A stretch of 64,000 nucleotides of DNA from Meloidogyne chitwoodi (taxonomy: Eukaryota; Nematoda; Chromadorea; Rhabditida; Meloidogynidae), in contig JACZZP010000018.1 in the NCBI GenBank assembly GCA_015183035.1, forward strand, positions 1,736,001 through 1,800,000. The letters run 5' to 3'. The translations under genes were made by a program, and so were the position numbers. Positions 46,692-58,702 of the stretch are shown piece by piece (position 1 is the stretch's first letter; each line of letters starts with the position of its first letter). Below the pieces are notes generated by a model, which was not told the origin of the DNA, searched no databases, and saw only the letters and a list, made by a program, of their open reading frames with translations.

Positions 46692-48160
46692 GGCGCGCCT
46701 TGAATTCGTCCCACCTTGAATTCGTCCCATAGTTATAAAACCGTGAATTCGTCCCACAGTTCAAAAACCGTGGATTCGTCCCACATGAATTCGTCCCACA
46801 GTTCAAAATGGTCAATAGGGTAAAAATCCTCATTTCGTCATACTTTCTACCAGAATTGACGTCTAATACAAAAAATAATAAAAAACAAAAAATAATACCA
46901 AAATACCCATCATCCGTAACAATTTACCTTGGAAAATTTTACAAAAAATCAAAAATTATTCATCCAAAAATCACAAAAAATAACTTTACTTATTACATAA
47001 AAAAATTGGATATAAAAATAAAACAAGGTTATTTTTCAAGACTCCTCATTGTCATCAGAATCACCCGCTTGTTTCAAAGGTGAAAGCATTTACACCCATC
47101 TGCTGCTGCATTCGAGTAAGTCCAATGTAGTTCTTGGCAATCCCAAAAAAGACTGAACTCCAAATGGTGCATTTCGAACGACAAGCTGGAATGCACGTCG
47201 AACCTCCTCAGGAAGTGCCAGAGCAAGGATATTTCTTGTAAAAAAATAAAATAAAAAATAAATAAAAACCTGAAGGTTTTAAGGGCAAGATCTCCATCGA
47301 TAGGGTGTGTAGCCTCCATTCCCAGGACGCCGTTTTCGAAACAGAGCCTCCCAAAATGAAACACAACTTGATTTGAAGACTTCAGGAAATAATTATTCTA
47401 AAGCGCGCAAAGAGGCACACTAAAGTCTGACATAAAAGTGAGTGGGAAGGATGGTTGTATCGCATTCTTGATGGCGTTTATACTCTTATTAAAAGAATTA
47501 AAATATTTTAAAATATTAAAATAAACTAACTACGTAGTATTTGATATGTTTTCCCGGCAATAATGATTGCACACAAACAAAACTCTTCTTATTTACCTCA
47601 GCGGTAATAGTTAAGTTTTGGACCCAATGTGATGGCGCACATGCAAACATTCCGTCCACTTGCCATCTTTTATGTTTTTAACACTTTAGAGAAGCTTAAT
47701 AGAAAAAAATTAAAAGAAAACATTTAAAATCTAACCTATTGATGCGAAAAAACCAAAACAACATCCTTTTCACCAATACGATGTTAGCGACTCATAACTC
47801 CAAGCTGTTGATGCTATAAGTTGCTGATGAACTCTGTTCGATGGAATTCTCAAGACAAAGCCGATTTCGCGCTCGTGCTAAATTTTTAAATCGATTTCGA
47901 ATCATTAGAACATCTAGAATTACAAAAATAAAATAGAGAAAAAGTAAAAGAGATCGGATAAAACGATTAATTAATTTATGGGACGAATTGAAGATTTTTG
48001 CCATATTGACCGTTTTGAACTGTGGGACGAATTCACGTGGGACGAATCCACGGTTTTTGAACTGTGGGACGAATTCACGGTTTTATAACGATGGGACGAA
48101 TTCACTGTGGGACGAATTCACGTGGGACGAATTCACGGTGGGACGAATTCACGCGCAGCG
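46692..48160 (-). mobile_element. Mutator-like (MULE) transposon, 1469 bp
   Basis: Flanked by the perfect 9-bp direct repeat GTTTAATAG (46683-46691, 48161-48169), the size made by Mutator-type transposases. Terminal inverted repeats of about 115-180 bp are tandem copies of a 15-bp palindromic unit, GTGGGACGAATTCAC or its complement. The interior holds a broken-looking MULE transposase on the minus strand. It lies between CLIP-170 and the chimeric gene. Confidence 0.9.
47074..47672 (-). pseudogene. MULE transposase remnant
   Basis: Three blocks in MULE order on the minus strand: WQVDGMFACAPSHWVQNLTI with SLLPGKHIKYY (the DGTF..AP..Q block), INAIKNAIQPSFPLTFMSDF (second acidic motif), and FHFGRLCFENGVLGME with ALKTFRNILALALPEEVRRA (the FHF..Q..LGL and LALAFVP blocks). 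Splice phases between blocks 1 and 2 do not fit the simplest GT-AG choice, and N- and C-terminal parts usual for MULEs are missing, so I treat it as degenerate or heavily reduced. Confidence 0.7.
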
Positions 48161-48495
48161 GTTTAATAGTGGTGTTATTCTTGAAAATTTAAAAAATAAA
48201 ATTTCGCGCCATTTTTTGCTTTCTGTCTTAAATGACAATTTATCCAAAATGAAATAGTTAAGTAAGAGAAATAAACAAAACTATTGATTTTTTGCTAAAG
48301 AACGCCGTCTTTTTGGTCATCAGGATTAAGTTTTTGACATTTGATTACTTTTTTTGTTTTTCGTTTTAACTAATGTTTCCATAATACTTTAATTCCTTAG
48401 TAACTTAACAATTTATAATTATTTTATGCTATATTTTTAAATTATTTTTAATTAAATTTTTCAGTTTTATAAGTTTTAAATTATTAGTTTTTTTG

Positions 48496-50872
48496 ATGCT
48501 GAATGATCAACCTCCACCGCCGAGCCCCGATGTATCTGAAGCGTCTACAGAAGACATGGATAGACACGTTGGCCTAACCTTGCGTCAACTTGTAAATGAA
48601 GTTCGAGATCATGCAGGAGCAGCAGTTAATTCGGTTTATTATTATTTTTTTCACGTTTACAATTTATCTAAGATAACTAGTGGAGTAAGAAAATATGAAC
48701 TTGTACTTTTCATACTTGATGATGCTGTTTTGGATAATGAAGAATACACTAGCCTACCATTTGACCAGGCGGTTCGTATGCGTGAAGGTATTGCTCAACA
48801 AAACGCTAGAAGGCAGTCAGATGTTAATATGCTAATACAACACAGAAGAGTGTCTCCGAAAAAGGCGGAACAATATGGGAATCGCATCTATTTTTCTGTA
48901 TGTCTATCTCCTATAATTAATTTTTATAAATATATTTTAGGCTCACTGTGCCGGTGGGGCGAGTTATTATGGATCGGTATAATTTTGCATTATTAAAATT
49001 TCATTTTGTGGATTTTTTCAAATTGTTTTTATTATTTATTTTAAAGTCCTGTCTAGCTGAGTCAAATATTATCTTGGTACCTCATATGTATGTATTTTAG
49101 TGATGTGTGATTTTATCTATTTTTTGAATCTCTTTAATTTTGACATTAATGACTCAGCTCGACAATATTTTTTGAAAAATTATAAAAAAATTAGTTTCCA
49201 CAAACTAAAATTTTTCATATTCTTTATATTATCAAATTATTCGTATTTAGTGGGAGCCAAGGCAAATTCAAGCATTGGAGGAAGAACCTGTTCAGCAAAA
49301 TGAAGATCCTCAAAATGATGAGAATAATAATGATGGTAATGACAATAATGATAATCCCAATGGTGAGAATAATGGAAATGGTGAGAATCCTCCTGAACAG
49401 GGCAATGAAGCCAATCAGCAAGATCGTCAGCAGCAAGGAAATCATCATCATGAAAATTTAAACAAACATCCACTCTTTGGTAAACGTGATAAGATATATG
49501 AATGGATAGGTCAAAAAGATTGGACTTATGAATGGAATTTATTTTTGTCTGGTGAAGTTTACAAGGCAAATTTTATTATATTTTAAAAAGGGGGAAGATT
49601 TTTGAGATTTTCTAATTTAAAATCAAAAATTTTAATGACATTCGAGGGTTTTTTACACTAATTTTTAGGCAAACATTGTTCTTCTAAAAATGTATGGATT
49701 AACTGGACTTGCTTCTGTTTGGTTTAATGACTATCACATTGCTAATTTGAACAATCAAGTGCAAAGCTATTCTCTTAATTTGACTTCTTTGTTGGTTAAA
49801 GGATTAAATTTTCTGCGTATTTCTTTTAAATCTCCTGTTAGAGAAGCGGAGACACGTTCAAATGTTTACAAGGTTTTTAATTAAAATAAGATGAAATTTC
49901 TATTTTTTAATGTTAATTTATTTGTAGTTGCTCAACAAACACGCCTTGCCACCTGTTTTTTTTAAATTTAATTTTTTATAATTATTTTTACGCTTCAGGA
50001 ATGCCCTCCACCTTCTTACAAAGGTGAATTTCATGACAATTTTTTGCGTTCAATGCAATCTGCTTTTTCTTGGGATTGGGGACCAAGCATTCCTTTTGGT
50101 TTATTTAGTTTTTTTTAATAAATTATTTTTATAGTAGGAATTTGGCGACCTATTGGATTAATTTATTTTGATCAAATTTTAATTGAAAGATTTTCTCCAT
50201 TGGTGGAAGCTGTTGGAAAAAGTAATTTTTATTTACTATTTAAAAATTAAGCTTTATTTTCAGCTCATTTTCTCATAAAAAATTCAATTAAAATCCTTTG
50301 TTCTTTAAATTCACAACACTTTTTTGATCTTGAATTAATTGTGGAAGAATTGGGTCTGAGAAAACGTTTGCATTTTCGACCATCTGACTATGGCAATTGT
50401 CCACGAATTAAATTGGAAAATTTGGATATTTTAGTTCCACGTAATAAGGTTTTTATTTTTTTAAATTGAGGTAATTTATTATTTTTGCGCAGATTAAGCT
50501 TTGGTGGCCTAACAGTTATGGATCTCTTAGTCAAACAAAAAGTGGAACTTTTGTTTTTAATGAAACTAAAGTTTTGGGAAAAGAATTGGATTGTAAAGAT
50601 GTTAATTGGAAAGATTTAGATTCTTTTAATTTAAAAGAATATTTACGTTTTCTTAAAATACATGAAGCGATGGGAAATGTTGTTAAGGTTTTTTATTTTA
50701 AAATGTAAACTAAATGAAAATATAATTTTAGTTGCTCATTGTCAGTGATCTGCATTACATAGCTCTTGCATTTTGGCAACTCCGACTTAAAATTGAATGT
50801 AAATGGATCCAATTTATTATAAATTTGTTTGGACTGAATCTTTACTTGTTCCAGCATGGGTATAAGTTATAG
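48496..50872 (+). CDS. Chimeric gene: unknown N terminus fused to partial beta-mannosidase copy
   Basis: The first exons encode an unrecognised intracellular-type sequence ([40 protein letters not shown], a segment with [20 protein letters not shown]) and a long Asp/Asn/Glu-rich low-complexity stretch. At about 49460 the sequence becomes a close copy of beta-mannosidase exons 1-6 ([60 protein letters not shown]). Similarity ends after LWWPNSYGS; a new C terminus ends HGYKL. Frame stays open across the joins I tried (donor TAT/GTATTTTAG before WEPRQIQ). It has no signal peptide and lacks both catalytic glutamates, so it cannot be an active mannosidase. It could be an expressed chimera or a decaying duplicate. 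Confidence 0.55.
49460..50530 (+). repeat. Partial duplicate of beta-mannosidase, upstream copy
   Basis: Matches 51305-52400 across exons and introns, including intron words such as AAACACGCCTTGCCACCTG. Differences are scattered substitutions and small indels. Only the N-terminal sugar-binding part of the enzyme is duplicated. Confidence 0.85.
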
Positions 50873-51118
50873 GTTAAAAAATTAATTATATTTTTTTAAA
50901 GCTATGGAACAGAAGAAATTCAATGACCAGCTTTGAGATAAAAATATATTTAATTTATTTTAGAAAAGACTAGACCCCAAGACTTTCAAAAATTATCATA
51001 ATTTTGTTGGCTATAAAATGAGCCTTTGTCTTATACTTTATATAAGTATTTAAAATTTTTGATAATTTTAACTATGTATTTTAAATAAATAAATAATTTA
51101 ATTCCTTTCAATGCTTTG

Positions 51119-54100
51119 ATGTTCAAACTAATGATTTTAATATTTTGTTGTTCCTTTTTAATTAATTTGGTCTTTTCTCTTCCTTCAAAGATTGATATTG
51201 GTGGAAATCTTTGGAATTTTTATTCTCCAAAATTAAACATTTCTGGTTCTGCTGTTGTTCCAGGAGATATTTATGCTGATTTAGAGACTAATAATTTTAT
51301 CAAAAATCCTCTCTTTGATAAAGGTGATAAGCTATATAAATGGATAGGTCAACAAGATTGGACTTATAAACGAAGTTTGTTGTTTTCTCAAGAAGTTTAC
51401 AAGGCAAGGTTTATTAGATTTTAAAATAAAAGGAAGATTTGGGCATTTTTTGAATGAATTTTTTAAGATAAAAACGAACTTTTATTTTTTGAGTTTTCGA
51501 GATTAAAGATGTTAATGACAGAGGATTTTTTACACTAATTTTTAGGCAAACATTGTTCTTCTAAAAATGTATGGATTAACTGGACTTGCTTCTGTTTGGT
51601 TTAATGATTTTCACATTGCTAATTTTGACAATCAATTTCAAAGTTATTCTCTCAATTTGACTTCTTTATTGGTTAAAGGATTGAATTTTCTGCGTATTTC
51701 TTTTAAATCTCCTGTCAGGGAAGCGGAGACACGTTCAAATGTTTACAAGGTTTTTAATTAAAATAAGATGAAATTTATATTTTTTAATTTGTTTATAGTT
51801 TCTCAACAAACACGCCTTGCCACCTGTAATTTATTTTTAAATTTTTTAAAAATTATTTTTACGCTTCAGGAATGCCCTCCACCTTCTTACAATGGTGAAT
51901 GTCATGTCAATTTTTTACGTTCAATGCAAGCTGGTTTTGCATGGGATTGGGGACCAAGAATGCCTTTTGGTTTATTTAGTTTTTTTTTAATAAATTATTT
52001 TCTTAGTAGGAATTTGGCGACCTATTGAATTAATTTATTTTGATCAAATTTTAATTGAAAGATTTTCTCCATTGGTGGAAGCTTTAGGAAAAAGTAATTT
52101 TTATTTACTATTTAAAAATTAAGCTTTATTTTCAGCTCATTTTCTCATAAAAAATTCAATTAAAATCCTTTGTTCTTTAAATTCACAACACTTTTTCGAT
52201 CTTGAATTAATTGTGGAAGAATTGGATCTGAGAAGAAATTTACATTTTCGACCATCTGACTATGGCAATTGTCCTCGAGTTAAATTGGAAAATTTGGATA
52301 TTCTAGTTCCTCGTAATAAGGTTTTTATTTTTTTAAATTGAGGTAATTTATTTTATTATTTTTGCGTAGATTAAGCTTTGGTGGCCTAATGGTTATGGAT
52401 CTCAGCCTCTATATAATCTAATATTGAGGATTTTCTCAAAAGGTTTTTTAAAATATTTTTATAAAATATATTTTAATTTCTTTTTTTTTAGAGACATTAT
52501 TAGATTTTAGTCAAAAAAGAATTGCGTTTAGAACAGTTTATTTAAATCAAAGTTTTGTAGACGAAGAAGATCATGAAAAGGGACGTCTTTTTCAATTTGA
52601 AATTAATAATTTGCCTATTTTTCTTAAAGGTTTAAATTTTTTTAAATTTTTTTATCTTTATTTCTCTCAAAAAGTGGTTGTTTTGGGTAGTGGGTTCGAC
52701 CACTCTCGAGGGTTTTTATTTTTTTTAAATAGTAGAATTTTTTTGAAATTTCCTCTTATTTTTTTATTCTTTAGGAACAAATTGGGTACCAATTTCAGTC
52801 TTTCCTGCTCGCAATAATATCTTAAGACGTATCTTTCTTCTCCATTCAATGATTGAAGCAAATATGAATGTTTTGCGTGTTTGGGGAGGTGGTTTTTACG
52901 AATGTGATGATTTTTATGAATTGGCAGATGAATTAGGTTTATTGTATTTTATAAATTATTATTTTTTTATATTTTGAGGATTACTTATTTGGCAGGATTT
53001 TATGTTTGCTTGTGCTTTATATCCAACAAATAAGTATTTTTTAACTTCTGTTAAAAAAGAAGTGAAAGAACAGGTTTTCATTTTTAATATATGCATAAAA
53101 TATTTGTGTTGAGTAAAAGTTGTTTATGTCCGATTGGTTAAGCGTTAGTTTTGTAGTTATATGGTCGTGGGTTCGATCCCTTTTTGAAGATTTTATTTTT
53201 CTCAAACTGTTAAATTAATTTATTTTTAATTATTTTTTAAAATTTAGGTTCTACGTTTGCGACATCATCCCTCCTTACTCTGTTGGGCTGGAAATAATGA
53301 AAATGAATTAGCTATAAGGTTTTTTAATTAATTTATTTTATTATTATTTTAATATTAATTAGAGATGACTGGTATCCTGCTAAAAATTATTCTGAAGAAT
53401 TACAATCAAAAGATTATTTAATTCTTTACAAACAAACGATACAACCAATAGTTGAAAAATTTGATAAAAGCAGACCTTTTCTTCTTTCAAGTCCTTCAAA
53501 TGGAATACAAACGGAAATGTAAAGGTTTTTAATTTTTATAAAATTTCTTTTGAGGGAGATTTTCTTTAATTTGAGGACATTTAGAATTAAAATATATTTT
53601 TATTATTTTAAGAGAAGGAGGTATTTCCAAACATCCAGGCAGTCCTCTCTTTGGTGACATTCATTTTTATATTGAAACAAAAAATCTTTGGAAAGACTCA
53701 ACTTATTTAATACCTCGATGTGCTACTGAATTTGGTGTTCAATCAATGCCTTTTAAAAGTACAATGATTAATTGGATTAAAGAGGAAGATTGGAGATATA
53801 CGAGTGAAACTTTGCTTGAAAGACAGCATCACCCAGGGGGTGCTTTGACTCTTCCAATGATGGTTTTTCAACATTTTTTGGTTTTTTTTATTAATATTTA
53901 AACCTAAAAAAGATCAAATTTTATTTTTAATTAAATAGTTACCTTCTAAATCTTCATCTTCTTTTATTGATAAATTTACTTTTTTATCACAAGTTCATCA
54001 AGCTATAGCTTTACAAACACAAATTGAACATTATAGAAGGTTTATTTTTTAATTTTTAAAAATAATTTTATTAAAAATAAAATATAGATGGCGTTCTTCA

Positions 54101-55295
54101 ATAAATTCAACAAATGGAGAAGGTAATACAATGTGTGCAATGTATTGGCAACTTAACGATGTTTGGGCTGCTCCGACTTGGTCTACTATAGATTTTGATT
54201 TGAGATGGAAAATTGCCCATTATTTTGTTAAAAGATCTTTTGCACCGTTAATTTTGTCAATGGTATATTTTTTAATTTAAGTTTAAATTAATTAAAAATG
54301 TTTTTTGACCTATTTTTATGATTTTAAAAATATTTGACGTTGGTGGTATTCGAACCTTTGACCTTTTCCCTTGTAAAATTTAAATTTTCCAACTTAACCA
54401 AAAAAATTTTTTTTGAATTACTTTGTTATTAATGACCATCTTTAAAACCTTGTAACTTTATGTTAAATTGATCAATAAATTTGATCTTAATGTTAAAAAA
54501 GAGAGCAAATTTATGGCTTTAAAATGGGTAAAAAATAATAATTTTAGCTTTAAATTAAAAAAAAGATGTGAATTTTTAAAGTTATTTAATTTTGATTTTT
54601 AGGCATATTTTATAATAAAATTAAATTTTTTTCAGTATTTTGATCAAAATGAAAATTTTCATCTTTTTGTTTGTTCTGATTTACTAGATAATATATACAA
54701 TTCTACTGTTAAAATCGAATTTTTTTTGTTTCAAAAAGAAGAAAATTTATTAATTAATCAACAGTCAATTAATTTAAATAAAATACCTTCCCAAACATCT
54801 TTTGAAGTTTTCTTGCCTGAAAAAATAAAATTTAAGGTTTAAATATATTTTTTAAATTTTTTATAAATATTTTTAAATAATTTTAAGGTAAATAAAGAAT
54901 ATTTAATTTCTGCAAAATTGCTAAAAAATTCAAAAACAATAAATAATAATAATAAATTGTTAGTTCCAAAAGCTATATTATTTCCAAATTATTTTAATTT
55001 TATTGGAAAATATGGAAATGCATTAATATCAAAATTTTTAAAAATTACAAATTTTAAATATTTAATAAAAATAAAAAAAGAAAAAAATAATAATAATAAT
55101 AATATTATTTTGCCTTTAATTTGGATTGATTTTGAAGAAAATTTTTTAAAATTAAATTTGAATTTAATTTATTATTTTGATGATAATGGTTTTACATTAA
55201 TTGAAGAAGAAGAAAAAGAAGTATTTTTATTAATTTTTGATAATCCAAAAAATGTAAAAATTGTTAAAGAAAATTTTAAATTAATTATTTTGTGA
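51119..55295 (+). CDS. MANBA: Lysosomal beta-mannosidase (glycoside hydrolase family 2)
   Basis: Removes beta-linked mannose from N-glycan fragments in the lysosome. Signal peptide at residues about 1-23 ([20 protein letters not shown]). Then [116 protein letters not shown] with the acid/base Glu of the NE pair, [13 protein letters not shown] with the likely nucleophile Glu, and [15 protein letters not shown]. All follow the animal enzyme in order. More than fifteen exons, roughly 830 residues. The C-terminal domain is Asn/Lys-rich and poorly conserved. Introns contain three tRNA-like sequences. The ATG at 51119 opens the signal peptide directly. Confidence 0.9.
52672..52714 (+). pseudogene. 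tRNA-derived fragment
   Basis: B box and T-arm GTGGGTTCGACCACTC preserved, A box weak (GTGGTTGTTTTGGG). Sense strand in a beta-mannosidase intron. Confidence 0.4.
53125..53191 (+). pseudogene. tRNA-derived sequence
   Basis: A box GATTGGTTAAGCG and B box GGTTCGATCCC at near-tRNA spacing; acceptor stem not pairing. Sense strand in a beta-mannosidase intron. Confidence 0.5.
54335..54402 (-). pseudogene. tRNA-derived sequence
   Basis: Minus strand reads TTTGGTTAAGTTGGAAAA, then GTCAAAGGTTCGAATACCA. It shares these words, in order and spacing, with the copy at 63434, so the two look like one amplified family. Antisense in a beta-mannosidase intron. Confidence 0.5.
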
Positions 55296-55715
55296 AAATT
55301 TTAATTTTTTTTGAAGACAACTTCTCTTGCCATATATTTTTTTAATATTTATTTGCCCCCATGCCCCCAATTATTGCCTTTTAATTATTTAAAAATGTTT
55401 AAATAAAATTGTTTTTTTAAATTATTTTTAAATATTTGTTTACTTTCAATTTTATATTTTATTTTTTTAGACTCTAATGTGTCCATTTATATTTTATTTA
55501 TTTTTTTATTTTAAACTTGAAGGTGTGAAAGTCAGTTATTCGTTGATTAACTACATAATTTTTATTTTTTCAGACTCTAATGTCACTTAAAATTTTTTAA
55601 ATATTTTAAGAGTAAAAATTGAATTGGAGGTTTATGCCTTGGAAAAATAGATTTATTCCCCTAATTTTTTTTTTTTATTAAATTTCAGTTTTTAAGATAT
55701 AAAAATTAAATAAAA
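55296..55715. other. Intergenic spacer
   Basis: 420 bp between beta-mannosidase and the MRG gene, same strand. Very AT-rich with GACTCTAATGT repeated at about 55471 and 55572. TTTCAGTTTTTAAG before the next start is a possible trans-splice acceptor. Confidence 0.45.
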
Positions 55716-58286
55716 ATGCCATCAATTAATAATCCAACAACAAAAAGTGGTTCATCAAAAAGAAAATCAACATCATCAATAAATAATAATTCACCAAAAA
55801 ATGCTTCTTCAACTGAAAAAGCATTGGCAGATTCAACAACAACTTCAATTGATGAACATCCAGTCCATGAACCTAATAAAAAATGGAATGTTGGAGATAA
55901 AGTTTTGTGTCGTTATATGCATGCTGAAAATATTTATTATGAGGCAAAGATTATGGCTTTAAAGACAAAAGAAGGAGAAATGGCTTATTCTGTTCATTAT
56001 CCGGTTTTCTTTTTTTAAAAATTATTTATTTTTTGGGGGGAAAAGACGAGGGATGTTTTGAGAGTATTTTAAGGGGTTTTAGTGATTCTTTAAACGTCCA
56101 CTATTTTTTCAATTTTTTTGAGAAGTTTTCTGGTTGTTTAGGGATCTTTTTCCACCTTTTTTTCTCTTTATTTTCTTTATTTTTAACAAAATTTATTTGT
56201 CTTTTTTATGAAAAATGCTTAAAAAAGATGGGAAAGAATTTTACAAAAGATTTAAAATAAAACTTGCTGTTTAGAATTGTAGTTTATTACAAGGTTCGAC
56301 CCCTTTCGGTGGACTTTTATTTTTTAAAGAGAAGATTTTGTCTTTTTAAGATAAATTGATTAAATAATTTTCAGGGTTGGAGTTCTCGTCACGATGAAAC
56401 CATTCCACAGAGTAAAGCTTTGCTTCGATTTAAAGATTATACACAAGAAGATGCAGAAAAAGCAAAGGTTTCTTTTTTTATTATTTAAATTTTATTTATT
56501 AAAAAAAATATTTTAAGGATGAAATTAAAAAAGCTCAACAAGCAGTAAGTAAAAAACGTAAAACTCTGGATAAACGTTCTTCTGGCATTTCAACTGCTGA
56601 TGAGAGTCGTTCTAGTACTCCTGCAGGTGGTGATACTTCAGGTTTATTTTCTTATTGTTTTATAGTTCTCTAGTTCTTTTTGAAAATATGTTTGTTACTG
56701 TCAAGCTAAATTTACTATAAAATGTCTAGGCAGAGGGTTTAAGTTTGTTTAAAATAAAAAATAATGAATAGTTCTTTGTAGCTCAGTCGGTAAAGCCCCC
56801 GATTAAGGTGAGCGAAGCTCACATAAAATATGAAATTTATCGGTGTTCGATTCCTGCCGGTGGATGAAATTTCTTTTATACAATTTTAGTCTTGTAGAGC
56901 ATTATTACGATGCGGTTATTTCTTTTTTCTTTTTTTAACAATACTTTTAATGTTCTTTTATATTTTTATTATCCTTTTTAAAATTAAATTCCCTTATTTT
57001 CAGCAAAACGAAAGACAGCATCAATCCGTAGACCTTTACCTGCAGATGTTCATGAACGTAGAAAAGAAATGCCACAAATTGTTTTGCCAGATGCTCTTCG
57101 TCGTATACTTATTGATGATGAAAACTTAATTAATAAAAGTTATTTTTTGCCAAAATTGCCAGCACGTATTACTGCTTTTGATATTGTTCAAAAGGTTTGG
57201 AATTTTTTTTAATATTTTTTTAAAGTTTGGGACAGTTTTTAAAGACGAGGGTTTTCTCTTATTGTCCAGAATTTCTTTTTTTATTTATTTTCTTTTAAGT
57301 ATCGAGAGACAGTTAATCCACGAGGTGTTTCGCCCAGAGAATTTTATATTGAAAATTCGGATGTCTCCAATGCTTTGCTTAATCCAACAGCTGAAAATTT
57401 GGAACATAGTGCTCTCGGTCTTTTAGATTATTTTGAACAAGCAATTGGAACAATTCTTCTTTACAAATTTGAACGTCCAATGTTTAATGATCTTTATGAA
57501 ATGTTAAATAAAGAAAAGGCTCATGAAGGAGAAAATGGTGGAGAAGGAAGTGGTGATAATAATAAAGGTTTTTTTGTTTTATATAGTATATTTTTGATTG
57601 AAAGTTTGAAAGATTTTAAGACTTTAAAAAATTGTTCAAGTTTCCAGTATAACCTATTTCTAGTTTATTTAAGAAAAATATGTATTCATTTTAAAGAATT
57701 GCTCTTGTTGGTCATTTTGGTTCGGTGGTAGTGTTATGGATTTTGTTCGAGCAACTTAGGGGTTCGATCCCCACTGTTCGCCTTAATTTTATACAAGAAC
57801 TTCAATCTTTTAAATTTTTTTTTTATTCTTTTAAAAATGTTTTAAAAATTATAATTAAATATTTTTAAGCTCAAGAAAAGCTTTAAATTATTTTTTTACT
57901 TTTTAAAATTGTTTTTCTTTAATTTTAAAGATGAGGATCAACAAGTAAAACATGAAACTTTGCGTGTTTGTTTTGCCAAACAATTTGGACTTTCACATTT
58001 GTTACGAATGTTTGTTCGATTCACTGACATGGTTTCTTTCTTTTTAAATTTATTTTTATTAAAAAAAAAAGTTGGGGTATACTGATTGGAGTGAACGTTC
58101 TCTTGAAGCAATTATTCGTCACGCACAAGATTTTGTCATGTTTTTGAATAAAAATCATCAAGAATTTTTCAGTGTTGATGAGGTTTATTTTTTTAAATTT
58201 TATTATTATTTTTAAATATTTTTTTAAAGGATTATGTGCTAGCTTCTGCTGATTATCACAAACGTGTATGGGGAAATCACTCATAA
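55716..58286 (+). CDS. mrg-1: MRG15/MORF4L1 homologue (chromo barrel and MRG domain)
   Basis: A chromatin reader found in NuA4 acetyltransferase and related complexes. After a Ser/Asn-rich N terminus comes the chromo barrel (KWNVGDKVLCRYMHAENIYY, VHYP, GWSSRHDETIPQSKALLRFK), which binds methylated H3K36 in relatives. A Lys-rich linker (DEIKKAQQAVSKKRKTLDKR) follows, then the MRG domain from RRPLPADVHERRKEM through LPDALRRILIDDENLINKSY, LLDYFEQAIGTILLYKFERP, FGLSHLLRMFVRFTDM and YTDWSERSLEAIIRHAQDFV to VWGNHS. A polar insert (EGENGGEGSGDNNK) sits within the MRG domain. Three introns carry tRNA-like sequences. In C. elegans mrg-1 is needed for germline development and X silencing. Confidence 0.88.
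56260..56314 (+). pseudogene. tRNA-derived fragment
   Basis: Clear B box GGTTCGACCCC followed by TTTCGGTGGA; 5' half degraded. Sense strand in an MRG intron. Confidence 0.4.
56770..56864 (+). pseudogene. tRNA-like sequence
   Basis: Strong A box GTAGCTCAGTCGGTAAAGC, then CCCCGATTAAGG, an extended middle with GAGCGAAGCTC hairpin, and B box GTGTTCGATTCC. Related to the copy at 44632. Sense strand in an MRG intron. Confidence 0.5.
57710..57782 (+). pseudogene. tRNA-like sequence (Gly-type A box)
   Basis: 73 bp. A box TGGTTCGGTGGTAG resembles tRNA-Gly, and the T-arm GGGGTTCGATCCCC is perfect. Acceptor strands GGTCATT and GTTCGCC pair only in part. Sense strand in an MRG intron. Confidence 0.5.
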
Positions 58287-58702
58287 AAAAGACTGGAAAA
58301 GAAAGGTTTTTTTGCTTTGACTTTTATTTCTTTTTTTTTTTGCACAAAATGAAGAGCATTCTGAATATTTTAAAAAATTTAAAAGAAAGTTTGAAACTAA
58401 AAATCGGAAATTTTTTGAATTATTTTCCTGATTGGACATTTTGAAATTTAGCATTTTGTGTTTTTACATTTTGAAATATTTTTTTTTAATTTTAAAATAA
58501 TTTTTTCCGATTTTTAGTTTGAGCTCTGATCACACCAAGCGATTCATTTGTTTGTTTTTAATTTATTTTATTAAAAAATCGCTACATTTATTACGCACAC
58601 AATTATATATCCTTTCTCGTGTTTTTGTCTCATAATTATTTTTCTGAAAAAAATTAAAAAAAAAAACAATTTCACTAATTTAAAAAAATTGTTTTTACGC
58701 AT
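58287..58702. other. Convergent intergenic spacer
   Basis: 416 bp between the 3' ends of the MRG and acid phosphatase genes. Two short stretches are complementary: AAAAATCGGAAATTTTTT near 58400 and TTTTTTCCGATTTTTAG near 58500. No gene seen. Confidence 0.45.

Noticed and set aside
47792..48004. Separate gene on the minus strand with a hydrophobic N terminus
   Set aside because: It begins inside the MULE terminal repeat and belongs to the transposon.
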